From Collinsella aerofaciens (lineage in GTDB: Bacteria; Actinomycetota; Coriobacteriia; Coriobacteriales; Coriobacteriaceae), in contig NZ_JADPCH010000012.1 of NCBI RefSeq assembly GCF_015670745.1, positions 1 through 64,000 on the forward strand: 64,000 bases of DNA, read 5' to 3'. The position numbers were made by a program, and so were the translations under genes. How positions within the stretch are numbered: position 1 is the first letter of the stretch; each line of letters opens with the position of its first letter. A model generated the notes under the pieces. That model was not told the DNA's origin. It saw only the letters and a list, made by a program, of their open reading frames with translations, and ran no database searches. Positions 32,197 to 41,618 of this stretch are shown here, piece by piece.

Positions 32197-32326
32197 TCCT
32201 CTCCTGCGGGCACCTCGGCGCCCACCGTTTGAATGCTGTCCATTATACCCGCAGCACTGCGCTTGCCGTCTTGCTCATCTGCGTACGGTAAAGGCGCAGG
32301 TACATGATGGTGATAAGCGAGTGAGC

Positions 32327-33172
32327 CTACTCCTGCGGCACGGCCGGCATGGCCACCGTGGCGGCCGGGTCTTCGCCGGCGCCGTCAACGAGCGGCAGCG
32401 TTCCCTCGTGCGCGGGGGCAACCAGAGCCGTCGCCGCGCCACCGTAGACGGCAGCGGGGGCCTCGTGGCTCTCAGCGGTCGCGCCCTCGGTATCGATTGC
32501 CTCCTGCGGCACGTCGTCAAAGTTCGGGACGCCCTGGGGCTCCGCGGACTCGGGCTCGGAAGCCGCCTCGGCAGGCGCCTCGTCGACAGGATCGACGGCA
32601 GCCACGGCAGGCGCCTCGCCCTCGGTCGCGTCCCCGGCCTCGTCCTCGGCGTTCGCGGCGGCGACGGCCTCGTGCGGATCCTTGCCCTCGGCCTCGGCAC
32701 GCATGCCCAGCACCAGGTTGCGCAGGCCCGCGACCGTACCGTCCACATCGGGAGCGGGCTGGTCGGCATGCAGATAGGCCCAATCCATCATAAAGGTCGC
32801 CGAAGACAGCGCGCCGATGGCCAGCGCGTCGTCGGGACACGAAAGCTCGACCTCAAAGACACGCTCATCGTGCTCGCTCACACGAGTGCGGCCGCACGAA
32901 ATGCTGCCGGCAAGCCCGGTCTCGTTCATGAGCTCGACCGTCACGTGCTCCAGCAGATGGCAAAGCTCGGTCTGGCCCATGCAGTCCTGGAACTCGCGAC
33001 CGGAATCGCCCAGGCACAGATGCTTGGCAATCGCGGGCACCAGGTAGTACACGCGCGCCGTGGCTTCGATGTCCTCCGAGGTCATGAGCGGCATGCCGGG
33101 GTTCACCAGCACATGCGCGCAGATCTTGTCCTCGCTGACGGTGACCTTAAGGATGTTGAACAGGCCTGCCAT
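32327..33172 (-). CDS. Unknown protein with cyanophycin-synthetase-N-like domain and acidic tail
   Basis: A 281-residue protein. The first 150 residues are folded, with a motif TELCHLLEHVTVELMNETGL followed by CGRTRV and FEVELSCPDDALAIGAL. This recalls the HVIEHVALELQ...AG stretch in the N-terminal domain of cyanophycin synthetases, but no ATP-grasp or Mur-ligase part is present. Residues 160-281 are low-complexity, rich in Ala, Glu and Pro. No enzyme function can be assigned. The gene lies 24 bp after the CNNM/CorC gene on the same strand and is probably co-transcribed. Confidence 0.55.
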   Translation of the reverse strand: MAGLFNILKVTVSEDKICAHVLVNPGMPLMTSEDIEATARVYYLVPAIAKHLCLGDSGREFQDCMGQTELCHLLEHVTVELMNETGLAGSISCGRTRVSEHDERVFEVELSCPDDALAIGALSSATFMMDWAYLHADQPAPDVDGTVAGLRNLVLGMRAEAEGKDPHEAVAAANAEDEAGDATEGEAPAVAAVDPVDEAPAEAASEPESAEPQGVPNFDDVPQEAIDTEGATAESHEAPAAVYGGAATALVAPAHEGTLPLVDGAGEDPAATVAMPAVPQE

Positions 33173-33196
33173 AACTCTCCCCTACTCTTCCTTGCC

Positions 33197-34570
33197 CTAC
33201 TCGTCGCCGTCGTGCGGGTCCGCAGAGCCCGCACCCGACACCGTCGGCTTATCTGCCGAGGGCTCGGAATCCTTCTTATCGGTTTCGGCCGGAGCGATCA
33301 CGCGAATGAGCGAGATGCGCTGGCCACGCATCGACTGCACCTTAAACTTGTACCCCGCGACCTCAAACACCTCTCCGATGTCGGGTACCGAGTCGCAAAG
33401 CTCCAAAATCCAGCCGGCGATGGTCTCATAATCATCGCTTTCCTCGAGCGGCCAACCAAGCTCAATCGCGTCATCGCACGAAAAACGCCCATCGACGAGC
33501 CACTCGCGGCGCGAAAGGCGCGTGAGGTACTTGTTGTCGGGGTCGAACTCGTCCTCGATCTCGCCCACGATCTCCTCGACGATGTCCTCGATGGTGATGA
33601 TGCCGGCCGTGCCACCGTACTCGTCCACGACCACTACGATCTGGTCGTGCGAGGTCTGCATCTCGGACAGCAACGGCAGGATGTCCTTGGTGTCGGGCAC
33701 AAAGGCGGCGTCGCGCAAAAAGTCGGCGATGGGCTGGTCGCCCTTGCCGTCGAGCGAAGGCTGGATCAGGTCCTTGATGTGCGCGATGCCGGCGACGTTG
33801 TCGGGATCCTCGTGATAGACGGGGATGCGGCTAAAGCCGGTCTGGCGCATGGTGGACAACACGTCGGCGACCGTCTCGTCGTCCTCGCACATGGTAGTGT
33901 CCACGCGCGGCACCATGACCTCGCGGGCAACGGTGTCGCCCAGGTCGAAGATCTCGTGGATCATGCGCTTTTCCTCGTCGAGCAGGTCGTCCTGCTCCGA
34001 GACCATGTACTTAATCTCTTCCTCCGAGACGTTTTGGCGGTCGTCGGCGCTTTTAATGCGCAGGATGCGGGCCAGGCCATCGGAGCAAGCGCCGGTCAGC
34101 CACACGAGCGGACGGGCGATCTTTTGGAACACGGAGAGCGGTCCCACGACCTGCTTGGACACGCCCTCGGCGTTGGCCAGACCGATGCGCTTGGGCACAA
34201 GCTCGCCAATCACGATGGACACGAAGGCGACCGCAACGGTGATGATGACCGGCGCCAGGCCGCGCGCGATGGCAGAGAGCGGCGCGATGCCAAAGCTCGT
34301 GAGCCACGTGGCAAGCGGGTCGGACAGGCTCGTCGAGGCGACGGCAGACGAGGCAAAGCCCACGAGCGTGATGGCGACCTGGATGGTGGCGAGCAGCTGG
34401 TCGGAATCGGCGGCCAGCTTAATGGCGCGCTCGGCGCGCTTGTCGCCCTCCTCGGCCTCGTGCTCCAGCACGGCGCGCTTAGCCGTGGTGAGCGCCATCT
34501 CGGACATGGAGAAGTAGCCGTTGATGAGGGTCAAAACGAGGGTGGTGATAAGGGAGATGGTTATGTCCAT
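33197..34570 (-). CDS. CNNM/CorC-family (hemolysin-like) transport protein
   Basis: A 457-residue protein. A DUF21 membrane domain of four helices covers residues 1-170. A CBS pair follows (about 200-325, VPRVDTTMCEDDETV...), then a CorC_HlyC domain (about 340-430, ending near VQSMRGQRISLIRVI). CNNM proteins move or sense Mg2+ (or Na+), and their CBS pair binds Mg-ATP. Length and order match MpfA/YhdP-type members. No toxin activity is implied by the old hemolysin name. It is in a likely operon with the preceding acidic-tail protein. Confidence 0.88.
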   Translation of the reverse strand: MDITISLITTLVLTLINGYFSMSEMALTTAKRAVLEHEAEEGDKRAERAIKLAADSDQLLATIQVAITLVGFASSAVASTSLSDPLATWLTSFGIAPLSAIARGLAPVIITVAVAFVSIVIGELVPKRIGLANAEGVSKQVVGPLSVFQKIARPLVWLTGACSDGLARILRIKSADDRQNVSEEEIKYMVSEQDDLLDEEKRMIHEIFDLGDTVAREVMVPRVDTTMCEDDETVADVLSTMRQTGFSRIPVYHEDPDNVAGIAHIKDLIQPSLDGKGDQPIADFLRDAAFVPDTKDILPLLSEMQTSHDQIVVVVDEYGGTAGIITIEDIVEEIVGEIEDEFDPDNKYLTRLSRREWLVDGRFSCDDAIELGWPLEESDDYETIAGWILELCDSVPDIGEVFEVAGYKFKVQSMRGQRISLIRVIAPAETDKKDSEPSADKPTVSGAGSADPHDGDE

Positions 34571-34680
34571 CGGGAGTTTCTCGAACCTCCAAGATTCGGG
34601 ACGTTAGGGTAAAACGTTGATGACAGATACGGCAATTGCACCGGCGCCCAAACGAGGACGCGGGCGCGCGGACATGGTCG

Positions 34681-35364
34681 CTAGATTACGAAGAGGATCA
34701 CCGCCATGAACTGGAAGATGCTGCCGGCGAGCACCCACAGGTGAAACACGCTGTGCAGATAGCGCACGTTTTTGGCGATATAGAACGGCACGCCCGCGGT
34801 GTAGCACACGCCGCCGACGGCGAGCAGGGCAAGTGCCACGGGGTTGAGCAGCGCCACGAGCTCGGGCAGCTTAAAAACGACGAGCCAGCCCATCAGCAGG
34901 TAGACCAGGCCGCTTACCCAGTGCGGTTGACGCTCACGCATAAAACACTCGAGGGCGATGCCGACAATGGCAATAGCCCACACGGCAAAGAACAGCACAG
35001 CGCCGCCGTCGTTTGCGAGCGTGATGAGGCAAAACGGCGTATAGCTGCCGGCTATGAGCAGGTAGATGCAGCTGTGGTCGATAATGCGGAACACGCGTTT
35101 AGCGCCCGCGGGCTGAATCGCATGGTAGAGCGTAGAGGCTAGGTATTCGAGGATAATGCTGACGCCATAGACAATTGCCGCGGCCATGTGGGCCGGGCCC
35201 CCGCCGCGCAGGGCGGCGAATACGATCAGGAGCACCAGGCCCGCGATACCCAGCAGGCAGCCGACACCATGGGTGACGGAGTTCATGATCTCCTCGCCCA
35301 CCGTGTAGTGTGGAACGGCCGCGGTCTTGGGTCGCGGCTTAGAACTGTCGCTCGAATCGGACAT
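34681..35364 (-). CDS. Hemolysin-III / PAQR family membrane protein
   Basis: A 227-residue protein with seven helices. Family motifs are HGVGCLLGIAG (near 35), STLYHA (about 80), the metal-site RIIDHSCIYLLIAGSYTP, and the C-terminal YLHSVFHLWVLAGS supplying the later His pair. Bacterial members are probable zinc-dependent membrane hydrolases related to adiponectin receptors. ATG 35364 has GGAGG upstream at a slightly long distance; a TTG at 35382 is an alternative. It stands alone. Confidence 0.88.
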   Translation of the reverse strand: MSDSSDSSKPRPKTAAVPHYTVGEEIMNSVTHGVGCLLGIAGLVLLIVFAALRGGGPAHMAAAIVYGVSIILEYLASTLYHAIQPAGAKRVFRIIDHSCIYLLIAGSYTPFCLITLANDGGAVLFFAVWAIAIVGIALECFMRERQPHWVSGLVYLLMGWLVVFKLPELVALLNPVALALLAVGGVCYTAGVPFYIAKNVRYLHSVFHLWVLAGSIFQFMAVILFVI

Positions 35365-35550
35365 GCCGGTTACATCCTCCAACGTAAAGAGTTCTCAACA
35401 CTATATCAAAGCGTCTAGGTACGTGCGAAATTTGCACCATACGTGACCCTTTGTTTACCCATTCTTTGCCTGTTGACGCATCAACGGCGAACGTCCATAA
35501 TGCGCTTGCATTAAATGTTGATGTATTAACATCTTATAGGAAAGCTTCTT

Positions 35551-36516
35551 ATGTCTCAAAACGCACGTTCCCATCGAAAGCTCAAGATAGCCGGCGTCGT
35601 TGCGCTGGTGCTCGTTGTCGCGCTGCTGGGGTTTGCCGGCAACTTTTTGTTTGACTTTGCCCTGAATCCCCAAGCGCCCTACACCATGAAGATGATGCAG
35701 GATAGCAAGAACGACAAAGAAGGCGAGCAGCCGGATGCCGAGGAAACCGAGGCGCGGGCGTGGTTTAAAGAGAATCGCGAGAGCAGCAGCCTCACCGCAG
35801 ATGACGGAACCGAACTTGCCGCTTGGTATTTTGCCGCCTCGGAGAACACCCACGATTACGCCGTCTGCCTGCATGGATATACCAACGAGCCCATCGGCAT
35901 GGCCCGATACGCCAAGCGCTTCCACGACCGCGGCATGAACGTGCTTGCGCCTGCCGCCCGCGCCCACGAGCGCTCCGGCGGCGACTATATCGGCATGGGC
36001 TGGCCCGAGCGCCTCGATATCGTCGCATGGATCGAGCAAATCGTTCAGGCTGACCCCGAGGCGCGCATCCTGGTCTTTGGCGAGTCGATGGGTGCAGCAA
36101 CCGCTATGAACGTGGCGGGAGAATCTCTGCCCGCAAACGTGAAATGTATTATCGAGGACTGTGGTTATACGAGTGTTTGGGACGAGTTTTCTCTGCAGCT
36201 CAAGGACGTGTTCGGCCTGCCCAGCTTTCCCTTGCTCGATGTAGCAAACTTGGTGTGCAACGTGCGCGCGGGCTACGACTTTCATAAGGCGAGCAGTGTG
36301 GAGCAACTCAAACACGCGACGGTTCCCATGCTGTTTATCCACGGCGACCAGGACACCTTTGTGCCGTACGACATGCTCGACCAAAACTACGACGCGTGCG
36401 CCAGCAAAGTCAAGCAAAAGCTCACCATCCATGGCGCCACCCACGCCAAGAGCGCGCAAGTTGACCCCGAGCTCTACTGGAACACAGTCAACAACTTCCT
36501 CGACGAGTATTTTTAG
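35551..36516 (+). CDS. Membrane-anchored alpha/beta hydrolase
   Basis: A 321-residue protein. One N-terminal helix (residues 12-33) anchors an extracellular alpha/beta-hydrolase domain. The triad is visible: Ser in GESMG (about 178), Asp in HGDQD (about 268), and His in GATHAKS (about 300). The HGYTNEP segment provides the oxyanion region. Homologs are annotated as serine aminopeptidase-like or BAAT-like esterases; the substrate is unknown. Upstream a palindromic ATGTTGAT/ATTAACAT lies at 35515-35532, just ahead of the gene. Confidence 0.85.
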   Translation: MSQNARSHRKLKIAGVVALVLVVALLGFAGNFLFDFALNPQAPYTMKMMQDSKNDKEGEQPDAEETEARAWFKENRESSSLTADDGTELAAWYFAASENTHDYAVCLHGYTNEPIGMARYAKRFHDRGMNVLAPAARAHERSGGDYIGMGWPERLDIVAWIEQIVQADPEARILVFGESMGAATAMNVAGESLPANVKCIIEDCGYTSVWDEFSLQLKDVFGLPSFPLLDVANLVCNVRAGYDFHKASSVEQLKHATVPMLFIHGDQDTFVPYDMLDQNYDACASKVKQKLTIHGATHAKSAQVDPELYWNTVNNFLDEYF

Positions 36517-36557
36517 GCAAAAAGCAACGTCTGGGGCTTTATCTGACCCCCTATTTT

Positions 36558-36681
36558 CGAAAGTATGCGGTAAAATCTGGAACTGCCGACCAGACCGCAG
36601 TTTTACCAACAATTTATCAGGGGTTTTGTTGCCAAAAAACGTCGTGTGCTCGGCGGTCTCGAAATTTGCCGCATACTTCCG
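36558..36681. repeat. Large hairpin with TATGCGG arms (family member D)
   Basis: CGAAAGTATGCGGTAAAAT (36558-36576) pairs with the 36664-36681 segment, and ACTGCCGA pairs with TCGGCGGT further in. The interior GACCAGACCGCAGTTT resembles the core GACCATAACCGCGTTT of the copy at 43684-43853, and GGTTTTGTT is shared. It is the most diverged of four members. Confidence 0.55.
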
Positions 36682-36722
36682 AAAAGCCGCCCGTGAGCGC
36701 TGTGCCCACGGGCGGCTTTTGC
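36681..36722. terminator. Bidirectional terminator between convergent genes
   Basis: A 10-bp stem GCCGCCCGTG / CACGGGCGGC (36686-36718) has AAAA on the left and UUUU on the right, so it can end both the hydrolase mRNA (plus) and the DUF362 mRNA (minus). Confidence 0.8.
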
Positions 36723-36767
36723 TCTACTTGCGCCAGAAAAGCGCTTCATTTGTCCAATAACTAGGCG

Positions 36768-37973
36768 CTACTTGACCTCGATGAGCTCGTACTTGCTCGT
36801 GCCCAGGCCGATCTTCTCGGCGTGTGCGATACAGGCGCGCCAGTCGGTGTCGGGATGCGTGATGCAGAAGGGGTCCTTGGCCTGCTCGCCCTCCAGATGC
36901 TCGTGGTTGTGCTCCATCTTAGCCGCGCTATCGGTGAGCTCGGTGTTGGGCAGCGGCTCGGACGCCATGACGGCATCGGCACAGGCCTGGTCGATGGCGA
37001 CCGGGTCGAAGCTCGCGAACATGCCGATATCGTTGACGATAGGCGTGTCGTTTTCGGGATGGCAATCGCAGTTGGGGCTGATATCCATGGCAAGCGAGAT
37101 GTGGAAGCTCGGGCGGCCGTCGACGACGGCCTTGGTGTACTCGGCGATCTTGCAGTTGAGCACGTCGGCCGCAGCGTCATAGCCGGGCTTGATGCAGTCC
37201 TGGTTGCATGCCGCAATGCAGCGTCCGCAACCCACGCAGCGATCGTGGTCGATGGCGGCCACGTGCACCGTGCGGGTGTTGCCGTTGGCAAGCTCGCGCT
37301 CGCGGGTATCGTCAAACGAGATGGCGTTGTGCGCACAGATCTTTTCGCAGGCACGGCAGCCAACGCAGTGCTCGGTCGCGACGTTCGGCTTGCCGGCGGC
37401 ATGCTGCTCCATCTTGCCGGCACGGCTGCCGCCACCCATGCCCAGATTCTTCATGGCGCCGCCAAAGCCTGCCTGCTCATGGCCCTTAAAGTGGGTGAGG
37501 CTAATCACGATATCGGCATCCATGAGTGCCTGACCGATCTTGGCCTCGCGCACGTACTCGCCGCCCTCGACCGGGACGAGCGCCTCGTCGGTGCCCTTGA
37601 GACCGTCGGCGATGATGATCTGGCAACCCGTGGCATACGGGGTAAAACCGTTCTGGTAGGCGGTGTCGATGTGCTCGAGCGCGTTTTTGCGGCTACCCAC
37701 ATAGAGCGTGTTGCAGTCGGTGAGGAAGGGCTTGCCGCCCAGCTCCTTCACGACATCCGCGACGGCGCGAGCGTAGTTGGGGCGCAAAAAGCTCAGGTTG
37801 CCCAACTCGCCAAAGTGAATCTTGATGGCGACGAACTTGTTCTCAAAGTCGATCTGCTCAATTCCGGCGTGACGGATGAGGCGCTTGAGCTTGTCGAGCT
37901 GGCTCTCGCGAGCATGCGTGCGCAGGTTGGTGAAGTACACCTTAGCGGGTGCTGCGGGTGCAGTTGCGGTCAT
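36768..37973 (-). CDS. DUF362 iron-sulfur protein
   Basis: A 401-residue soluble protein. The DUF362 domain (about 15-190 and 255-400; KIHFGELGNLSFLRPNYAR, THFKGHEQAGFGGAMKNLGMG) is interrupted by a two-cluster ferredoxin segment with CVGCRACEKIC and CVGCGRCIAAC, so two [4Fe-4S] clusters are expected. Such proteins are common in gut anaerobes; their reaction is unsettled. The length and motif order are normal for the family. Monocistronic. Confidence 0.85.
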   Translation of the reverse strand: MTATAPAAPAKVYFTNLRTHARESQLDKLKRLIRHAGIEQIDFENKFVAIKIHFGELGNLSFLRPNYARAVADVVKELGGKPFLTDCNTLYVGSRKNALEHIDTAYQNGFTPYATGCQIIIADGLKGTDEALVPVEGGEYVREAKIGQALMDADIVISLTHFKGHEQAGFGGAMKNLGMGGGSRAGKMEQHAAGKPNVATEHCVGCRACEKICAHNAISFDDTRERELANGNTRTVHVAAIDHDRCVGCGRCIAACNQDCIKPGYDAAADVLNCKIAEYTKAVVDGRPSFHISLAMDISPNCDCHPENDTPIVNDIGMFASFDPVAIDQACADAVMASEPLPNTELTDSAAKMEHNHEHLEGEQAKDPFCITHPDTDWRACIAHAEKIGLGTSKYELIEVK

Positions 37974-38053
37974 AGATCTATCCCCTCGGTCTATATGGCG
38001 TTACAGACATAAGAGGATGGTACCCGTTAAAGTAGGGTCAAAGTCAAGCGCGA

Positions 38054-38090
38054 CACCTAGTCATTGGGGACGCTCTTAAATGACTAGGTG
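38054..38090. repeat. AGTCATT hairpin repeat, best-formed copy
   Basis: A perfect 12-bp stem, CACCTAGTCATT (38054-38065) with AATGACTAGGTG (38079-38090), surrounds a 13-nt loop beginning GGGGACGCTC. It ends two bases from the stop codon of the ABC permease gene. Confidence 0.8.
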
Positions 38091-38091
38091 G

Positions 38092-39297
38092 CTAGACGCG
38101 GAATTTGGTGCGTGCGAGGGCGAGGCCTGCGGCGGCGATGGCCACGGCGAAGAGTGCCGTGACGCCCAGGTCGCAGGCGATGTCGCCCAGCACGGTGGAC
38201 GTTAAATCCGAGGCGAGCGCCTTGCTGATCGCGTCGTTCACCCAAAACGTCGGCACAAAGTGCGCCACCGTCTGCACGGCCGATCCCATGAGCGACAGCG
38301 GCATCCAGGCGCCGCCCAAAAACGTCATGAGCATGCCAAGCAGGTTGCCCACGCCGTTGAGCAGCTCCTCGCGCGCGCCCAGGCTCGACAGCGCAAAGCC
38401 AACGGCAAGCGGCGTGCACGCCAGGGCAAACGTTGCTGCCAGCGCCAGGCACACGCGCCCCACGCCGACCTCGGCGACCGCGACGGCAAAGCCCACGACG
38501 CCCATCATGCTCGACACAAACCAGATGCAGACGGTAAGCACGGCGGCAGCCGCGAACACGGCGAGCGAACGCCGGCGCTCGGAGATTGGGCCGGCCTCCA
38601 TGCGGCGCACGCGCTCGGGCTCGTTCATGCCCGAGAACACCAGTCCCACCGACACGATGACCGACGAGATAATCGCGTACGCACCAAAGTTGAAGTACGA
38701 CTCGAGCGTGGCGGCGGCAGTCGAGTCAACCTTGACCTGCTCGACCTCGACCTTGGCGCGCTTCGCGGCGGCATGCTCGGCCGCCTTGGCAACATCGCCG
38801 TTGGGGGCAGCGGGCTCAAGCGCGGCCGCAGCGCCCGCGAGCGAGATCCAGCGCGAGGCCTCGGCAGACGAAAGCGCCGCTGCCATGGTGCCGGCGCCGT
38901 AGGTCACATCGAGCTTGGGCAGAGACTCCCCCGCGCGGGCGGCTGTAACAAGGTCGCCCTCAAACCCCTCCGGAATAAAGAACACGCAGTCGGCGCTACC
39001 CTTGGCGCTGTTGCTCTTGGAGAGCGCGTCCGCAAGGTCATAGGTGTCGTCGCCGACGCCCGTGACCAGCTCAAAACGCGAACCCAGATGCTTGGCAAGC
39101 GCACGCGAAAGGTCGCTATTGTCGCGGTCGACCACGATCACGTTGGTGTCGTAGGGCTTGTACTCGGTGAGCTGCGACGAGTTCCAGCTCACCGATGCCG
39201 CGATGAATACGCCCATGAGCGAGATGAACACCGTATAGATGAGCAGGTAGAACGGGTGCGCCAGCGCCATGCGAAGCGCGGTCTTAAAGGTGCTCAT
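38092..39297 (-). CDS. ABC-2 type exporter permease (distal)
   Basis: A 401-residue membrane protein of the ABC2_membrane_3 type: one N-terminal helix (about 15-38), a large extracellular loop (to about 190), then five to six helices. It pairs with the permease encoded just upstream; the two genes overlap by 14 bp. ATG 39297 has GGAGCC before it; an upstream start is less likely. With two permeases and one ATPase, the set matches LnrLMN (YfiLMN) of B. subtilis, which exports the polyene linearmycin. The actual cargo here is unknown. Confidence 0.82.
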   Translation of the reverse strand: MSTFKTALRMALAHPFYLLIYTVFISLMGVFIAASVSWNSSQLTEYKPYDTNVIVVDRDNSDLSRALAKHLGSRFELVTGVGDDTYDLADALSKSNSAKGSADCVFFIPEGFEGDLVTAARAGESLPKLDVTYGAGTMAAALSSAEASRWISLAGAAAALEPAAPNGDVAKAAEHAAAKRAKVEVEQVKVDSTAAATLESYFNFGAYAIISSVIVSVGLVFSGMNEPERVRRMEAGPISERRRSLAVFAAAAVLTVCIWFVSSMMGVVGFAVAVAEVGVGRVCLALAATFALACTPLAVGFALSSLGAREELLNGVGNLLGMLMTFLGGAWMPLSLMGSAVQTVAHFVPTFWVNDAISKALASDLTSTVLGDIACDLGVTALFAVAIAAAGLALARTKFRV

Positions 39298-40471
39298 AGC
39301 GGCTCCTTCCAAAGATCAGCGTGGCGGCGGCAACGAACAGCAGCGCCATCAGGACGAGCGCGCCGGCGCGAACGGCAAAGGGGCTCAGGTCCTCAAAGAA
39401 ATACAGGCGGTTGAACATGTCGCAGATGAGCTTGACGGGGTTGAGCCAGCACTCGGCCGGGCAGGCGCGGGCGACGTCGTCGGCAAGTGCCATCGCCGGC
39501 TCGCCGTAGAGGCCGGCGAACAAGGCGCACGTGGTGGCAAAGCCCGTGAGGATGCCCGACTTGGGCGCCTTGCCGCCCTTAACGGGAAGCGTGCCCACAA
39601 AGAGCCCCAAGCCCGTGGCGGCAAGCGCGGAAGCGGCACCGCCCACCAGACACAGCCCATCGCGCCCGCCAAAGTCGACGCCAACGACTAGACGCACGTA
39701 GCCAATCGCAATCGCCATCGAGGCAAAGGAGACCAGCCACGAGCCCACAAAGATACCGGCTAGCGACGCCGTCTTGGAAAGACCGCCCACGCAGCGGCGC
39801 GCGCCAAGGCCCGACAGATTGGGCTGCAGGTCAACGACGCTCAAGGCGGCAAACTCGGCAGACATCATCGCGACCAGGCCAAAGAGCGCGTAATAGTAGA
39901 TGACCGTGCCGTCGGGCGTGGTGCGTGTCAGGCTCACGCGGCGGGTTCCACCCTTGAGCGACAGGGCGCGCGCAACCGCCTCCGGGTCGGCGAGCGCCGC
40001 CGGGTTGTCTTGGGCAATCTGGGACATGAGCTCGGCATTTTGTGTATACGAGCTTGCCACCGTCTCCAGAATGCTGCGGTCGGTGAGCACCGTCGACGCA
40101 CGCGAGCTGTCATAGCTCGAAAGCAACGTGAGTTTGGGCGCGCCCGCATCGTCGACCGCATAGATGCCCGTGACCTCGCCGGCCTTGAGCGCACGGTTCG
40201 CATCGGCTGCGTCGTCGTACTCGTGGATCTCGAGCAGTTGATCGTCGCCCTCCTTGGCAAGCGACGTCGCCACGTCCTTAAAGGTCGAGGCGTCCCAGGC
40301 TTCGTCCGCCACGACGGCAACCGGCACCGGGTCGACCGTGCCGTCGGAGCTCAGATTCGCAAACATAAACATGAACATCGTGGAAAGCGCGACGGGAAAG
40401 ACCGCGCCCCAAACCCACGTGCTCGGCCGACGCAGCAGCGTCTTAACCGTGGTGATGATGGTGTTGAACAT
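39284..40471 (-). CDS. ABC-2 type exporter permease (proximal)
   Basis: A 395-residue membrane protein similar in plan to the next permease: helix near residues 18-40, a long extracellular domain (DPVPVAVVADEAW...), and five to six helices in the second half. It starts 9 bp after the ATPase stop codon and overlaps the following gene, so the three are co-translated. It probably forms a heterodimeric exporter. Confidence 0.82.
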   Translation of the reverse strand: MFNTIITTVKTLLRRPSTWVWGAVFPVALSTMFMFMFANLSSDGTVDPVPVAVVADEAWDASTFKDVATSLAKEGDDQLLEIHEYDDAADANRALKAGEVTGIYAVDDAGAPKLTLLSSYDSSRASTVLTDRSILETVASSYTQNAELMSQIAQDNPAALADPEAVARALSLKGGTRRVSLTRTTPDGTVIYYYALFGLVAMMSAEFAALSVVDLQPNLSGLGARRCVGGLSKTASLAGIFVGSWLVSFASMAIAIGYVRLVVGVDFGGRDGLCLVGGAASALAATGLGLFVGTLPVKGGKAPKSGILTGFATTCALFAGLYGEPAMALADDVARACPAECWLNPVKLICDMFNRLYFFEDLSPFAVRAGALVLMALLFVAAATLIFGRSRYEHL

Positions 40472-40480
40472 GGCTGCCCC

Positions 40481-41419
40481 CTAGTCGCGCAGCTCGCGGC
40501 CGGTGATCTCGAGGAACACGTCGTTGAGGGTCGGCGGCTCGCTCCACACGCGGCCGAGCGCCACGTCGGCGGCACGCAGCGTGTCGAGGATGTCCACCAA
40601 GTTGTGCGGGCTCGCCTCGCAGGTGCAGACGAGTTCGCCGCCGGACAGCTCGACGCTGAGCACGTGCTCGAGGGCGCGCAGGCGCTCGACTGTGGCGGCC
40701 TCGACGGCGCCGACCTCGACAGTCACGCGCTCGCCCATCTGAATCATGCGCTTGAGCTCGTCGTTGGTGCCCTGCGCCAGCACGCGCCCGCCGTCCATGA
40801 TCATGATGCGGCTGCAGATTTGCTCGACTTCCTCCATGTAATGGCTGGTATACACCACCGTGGCGCCCTCGTCGCGCAGGCGGCAGATGCCCTCCAGGAT
40901 GGCGTTGCGGCTCTGCGGGTCGACCGCCACCGTGGGCTCGTCAAAAAAGATGAGCTCGGGCTTGTGCGCGATGCCGCAGGCAATGTTGAGGCGACGCGCC
41001 AGGCCGCCCGAGAGCTTGCCGGGGCGAAACTTGGTAAAGTCGCCCAGCCCGACAAAGTCGATGGCCTCTTCGACCAGCGCGCGACGGCGCTTGCGGTCGT
41101 TAACGTAGAGGCTGCAGAAATAGTCGATGTTCTCGCGCACGGTGAGTTCGTCGAACACCGCCACCTGCTGCGGCACCACGCCGATGCGGCGCTTGAGATC
41201 ATAACGGGCGGGCGTCATGGGCTCGCCGAACAGCTCGATGGTGCCTTTGTCGTAGGCGAGCAGCTGCAGAATACAGTTGATGGACGTGGTCTTGCCCGAG
41301 CCGTTGGGGCCCAGCAGGCCAAAGATCTCGCCGGGGGCGATGCTCAGGTTAAAGTGGTCGAGCGCAATAAGGTCGTCATAGCGCTTGACGAGGTTTTCGA
41401 CGTGGACGATATCTGTCAT
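40481..41419 (-). CDS. ABC exporter ATPase
   Basis: A 312-residue ATP-binding subunit. Walker A GPNGSGKTT, Q-loop VPQQ, signature LSGGLARRL, Walker B LIFFDEPTVAVDP, and H-loop TSHYMEEVEQ are all present. A C-terminal extension (about 225-312) is typical of drug and antibiotic exporters of the DrrA/LnrL type. ATG 41419 is used, as GGAAGGG precedes it. It is first in the operon, divergent from the two-component genes with a 199-bp gap. Confidence 0.92.
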   Translation of the reverse strand: MTDIVHVENLVKRYDDLIALDHFNLSIAPGEIFGLLGPNGSGKTTSINCILQLLAYDKGTIELFGEPMTPARYDLKRRIGVVPQQVAVFDELTVRENIDYFCSLYVNDRKRRRALVEEAIDFVGLGDFTKFRPGKLSGGLARRLNIACGIAHKPELIFFDEPTVAVDPQSRNAILEGICRLRDEGATVVYTSHYMEEVEQICSRIMIMDGGRVLAQGTNDELKRMIQMGERVTVEVGAVEAATVERLRALEHVLSVELSGGELVCTCEASPHNLVDILDTLRAADVALGRVWSEPPTLNDVFLEITGRELRD

Positions 41420-41618
41420 GAGGCGGCCCTTCCGTTGATTGCGGCCCGGTACGATTGCATCATCGCAGGAGCGGGCGGCGCGCACCAGTGAGCTTTGTCA
41501 CGAGTGCGGAGGTCTTAGTCGTGCGGCCTGCCGACGCCCCCGCTTTGCCGCGCGGGAGGAATGTCACGGTTGCGCAGGCGGCCCCTCCACCACGCGCAGC
41601 TTCGCGTACAATACCCGT
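41420..41618. promoter_or_regulatory. Divergent control region, leaderless kinase promoter
   Basis: TACAAT (41607-41612) lies six bases before the kinase ATG, leaving no room for a ribosome site, so transcription should begin at or next to the start codon. No clear minus-strand promoter is seen for the ABC operon. The response regulator presumably binds here. Confidence 0.5.
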
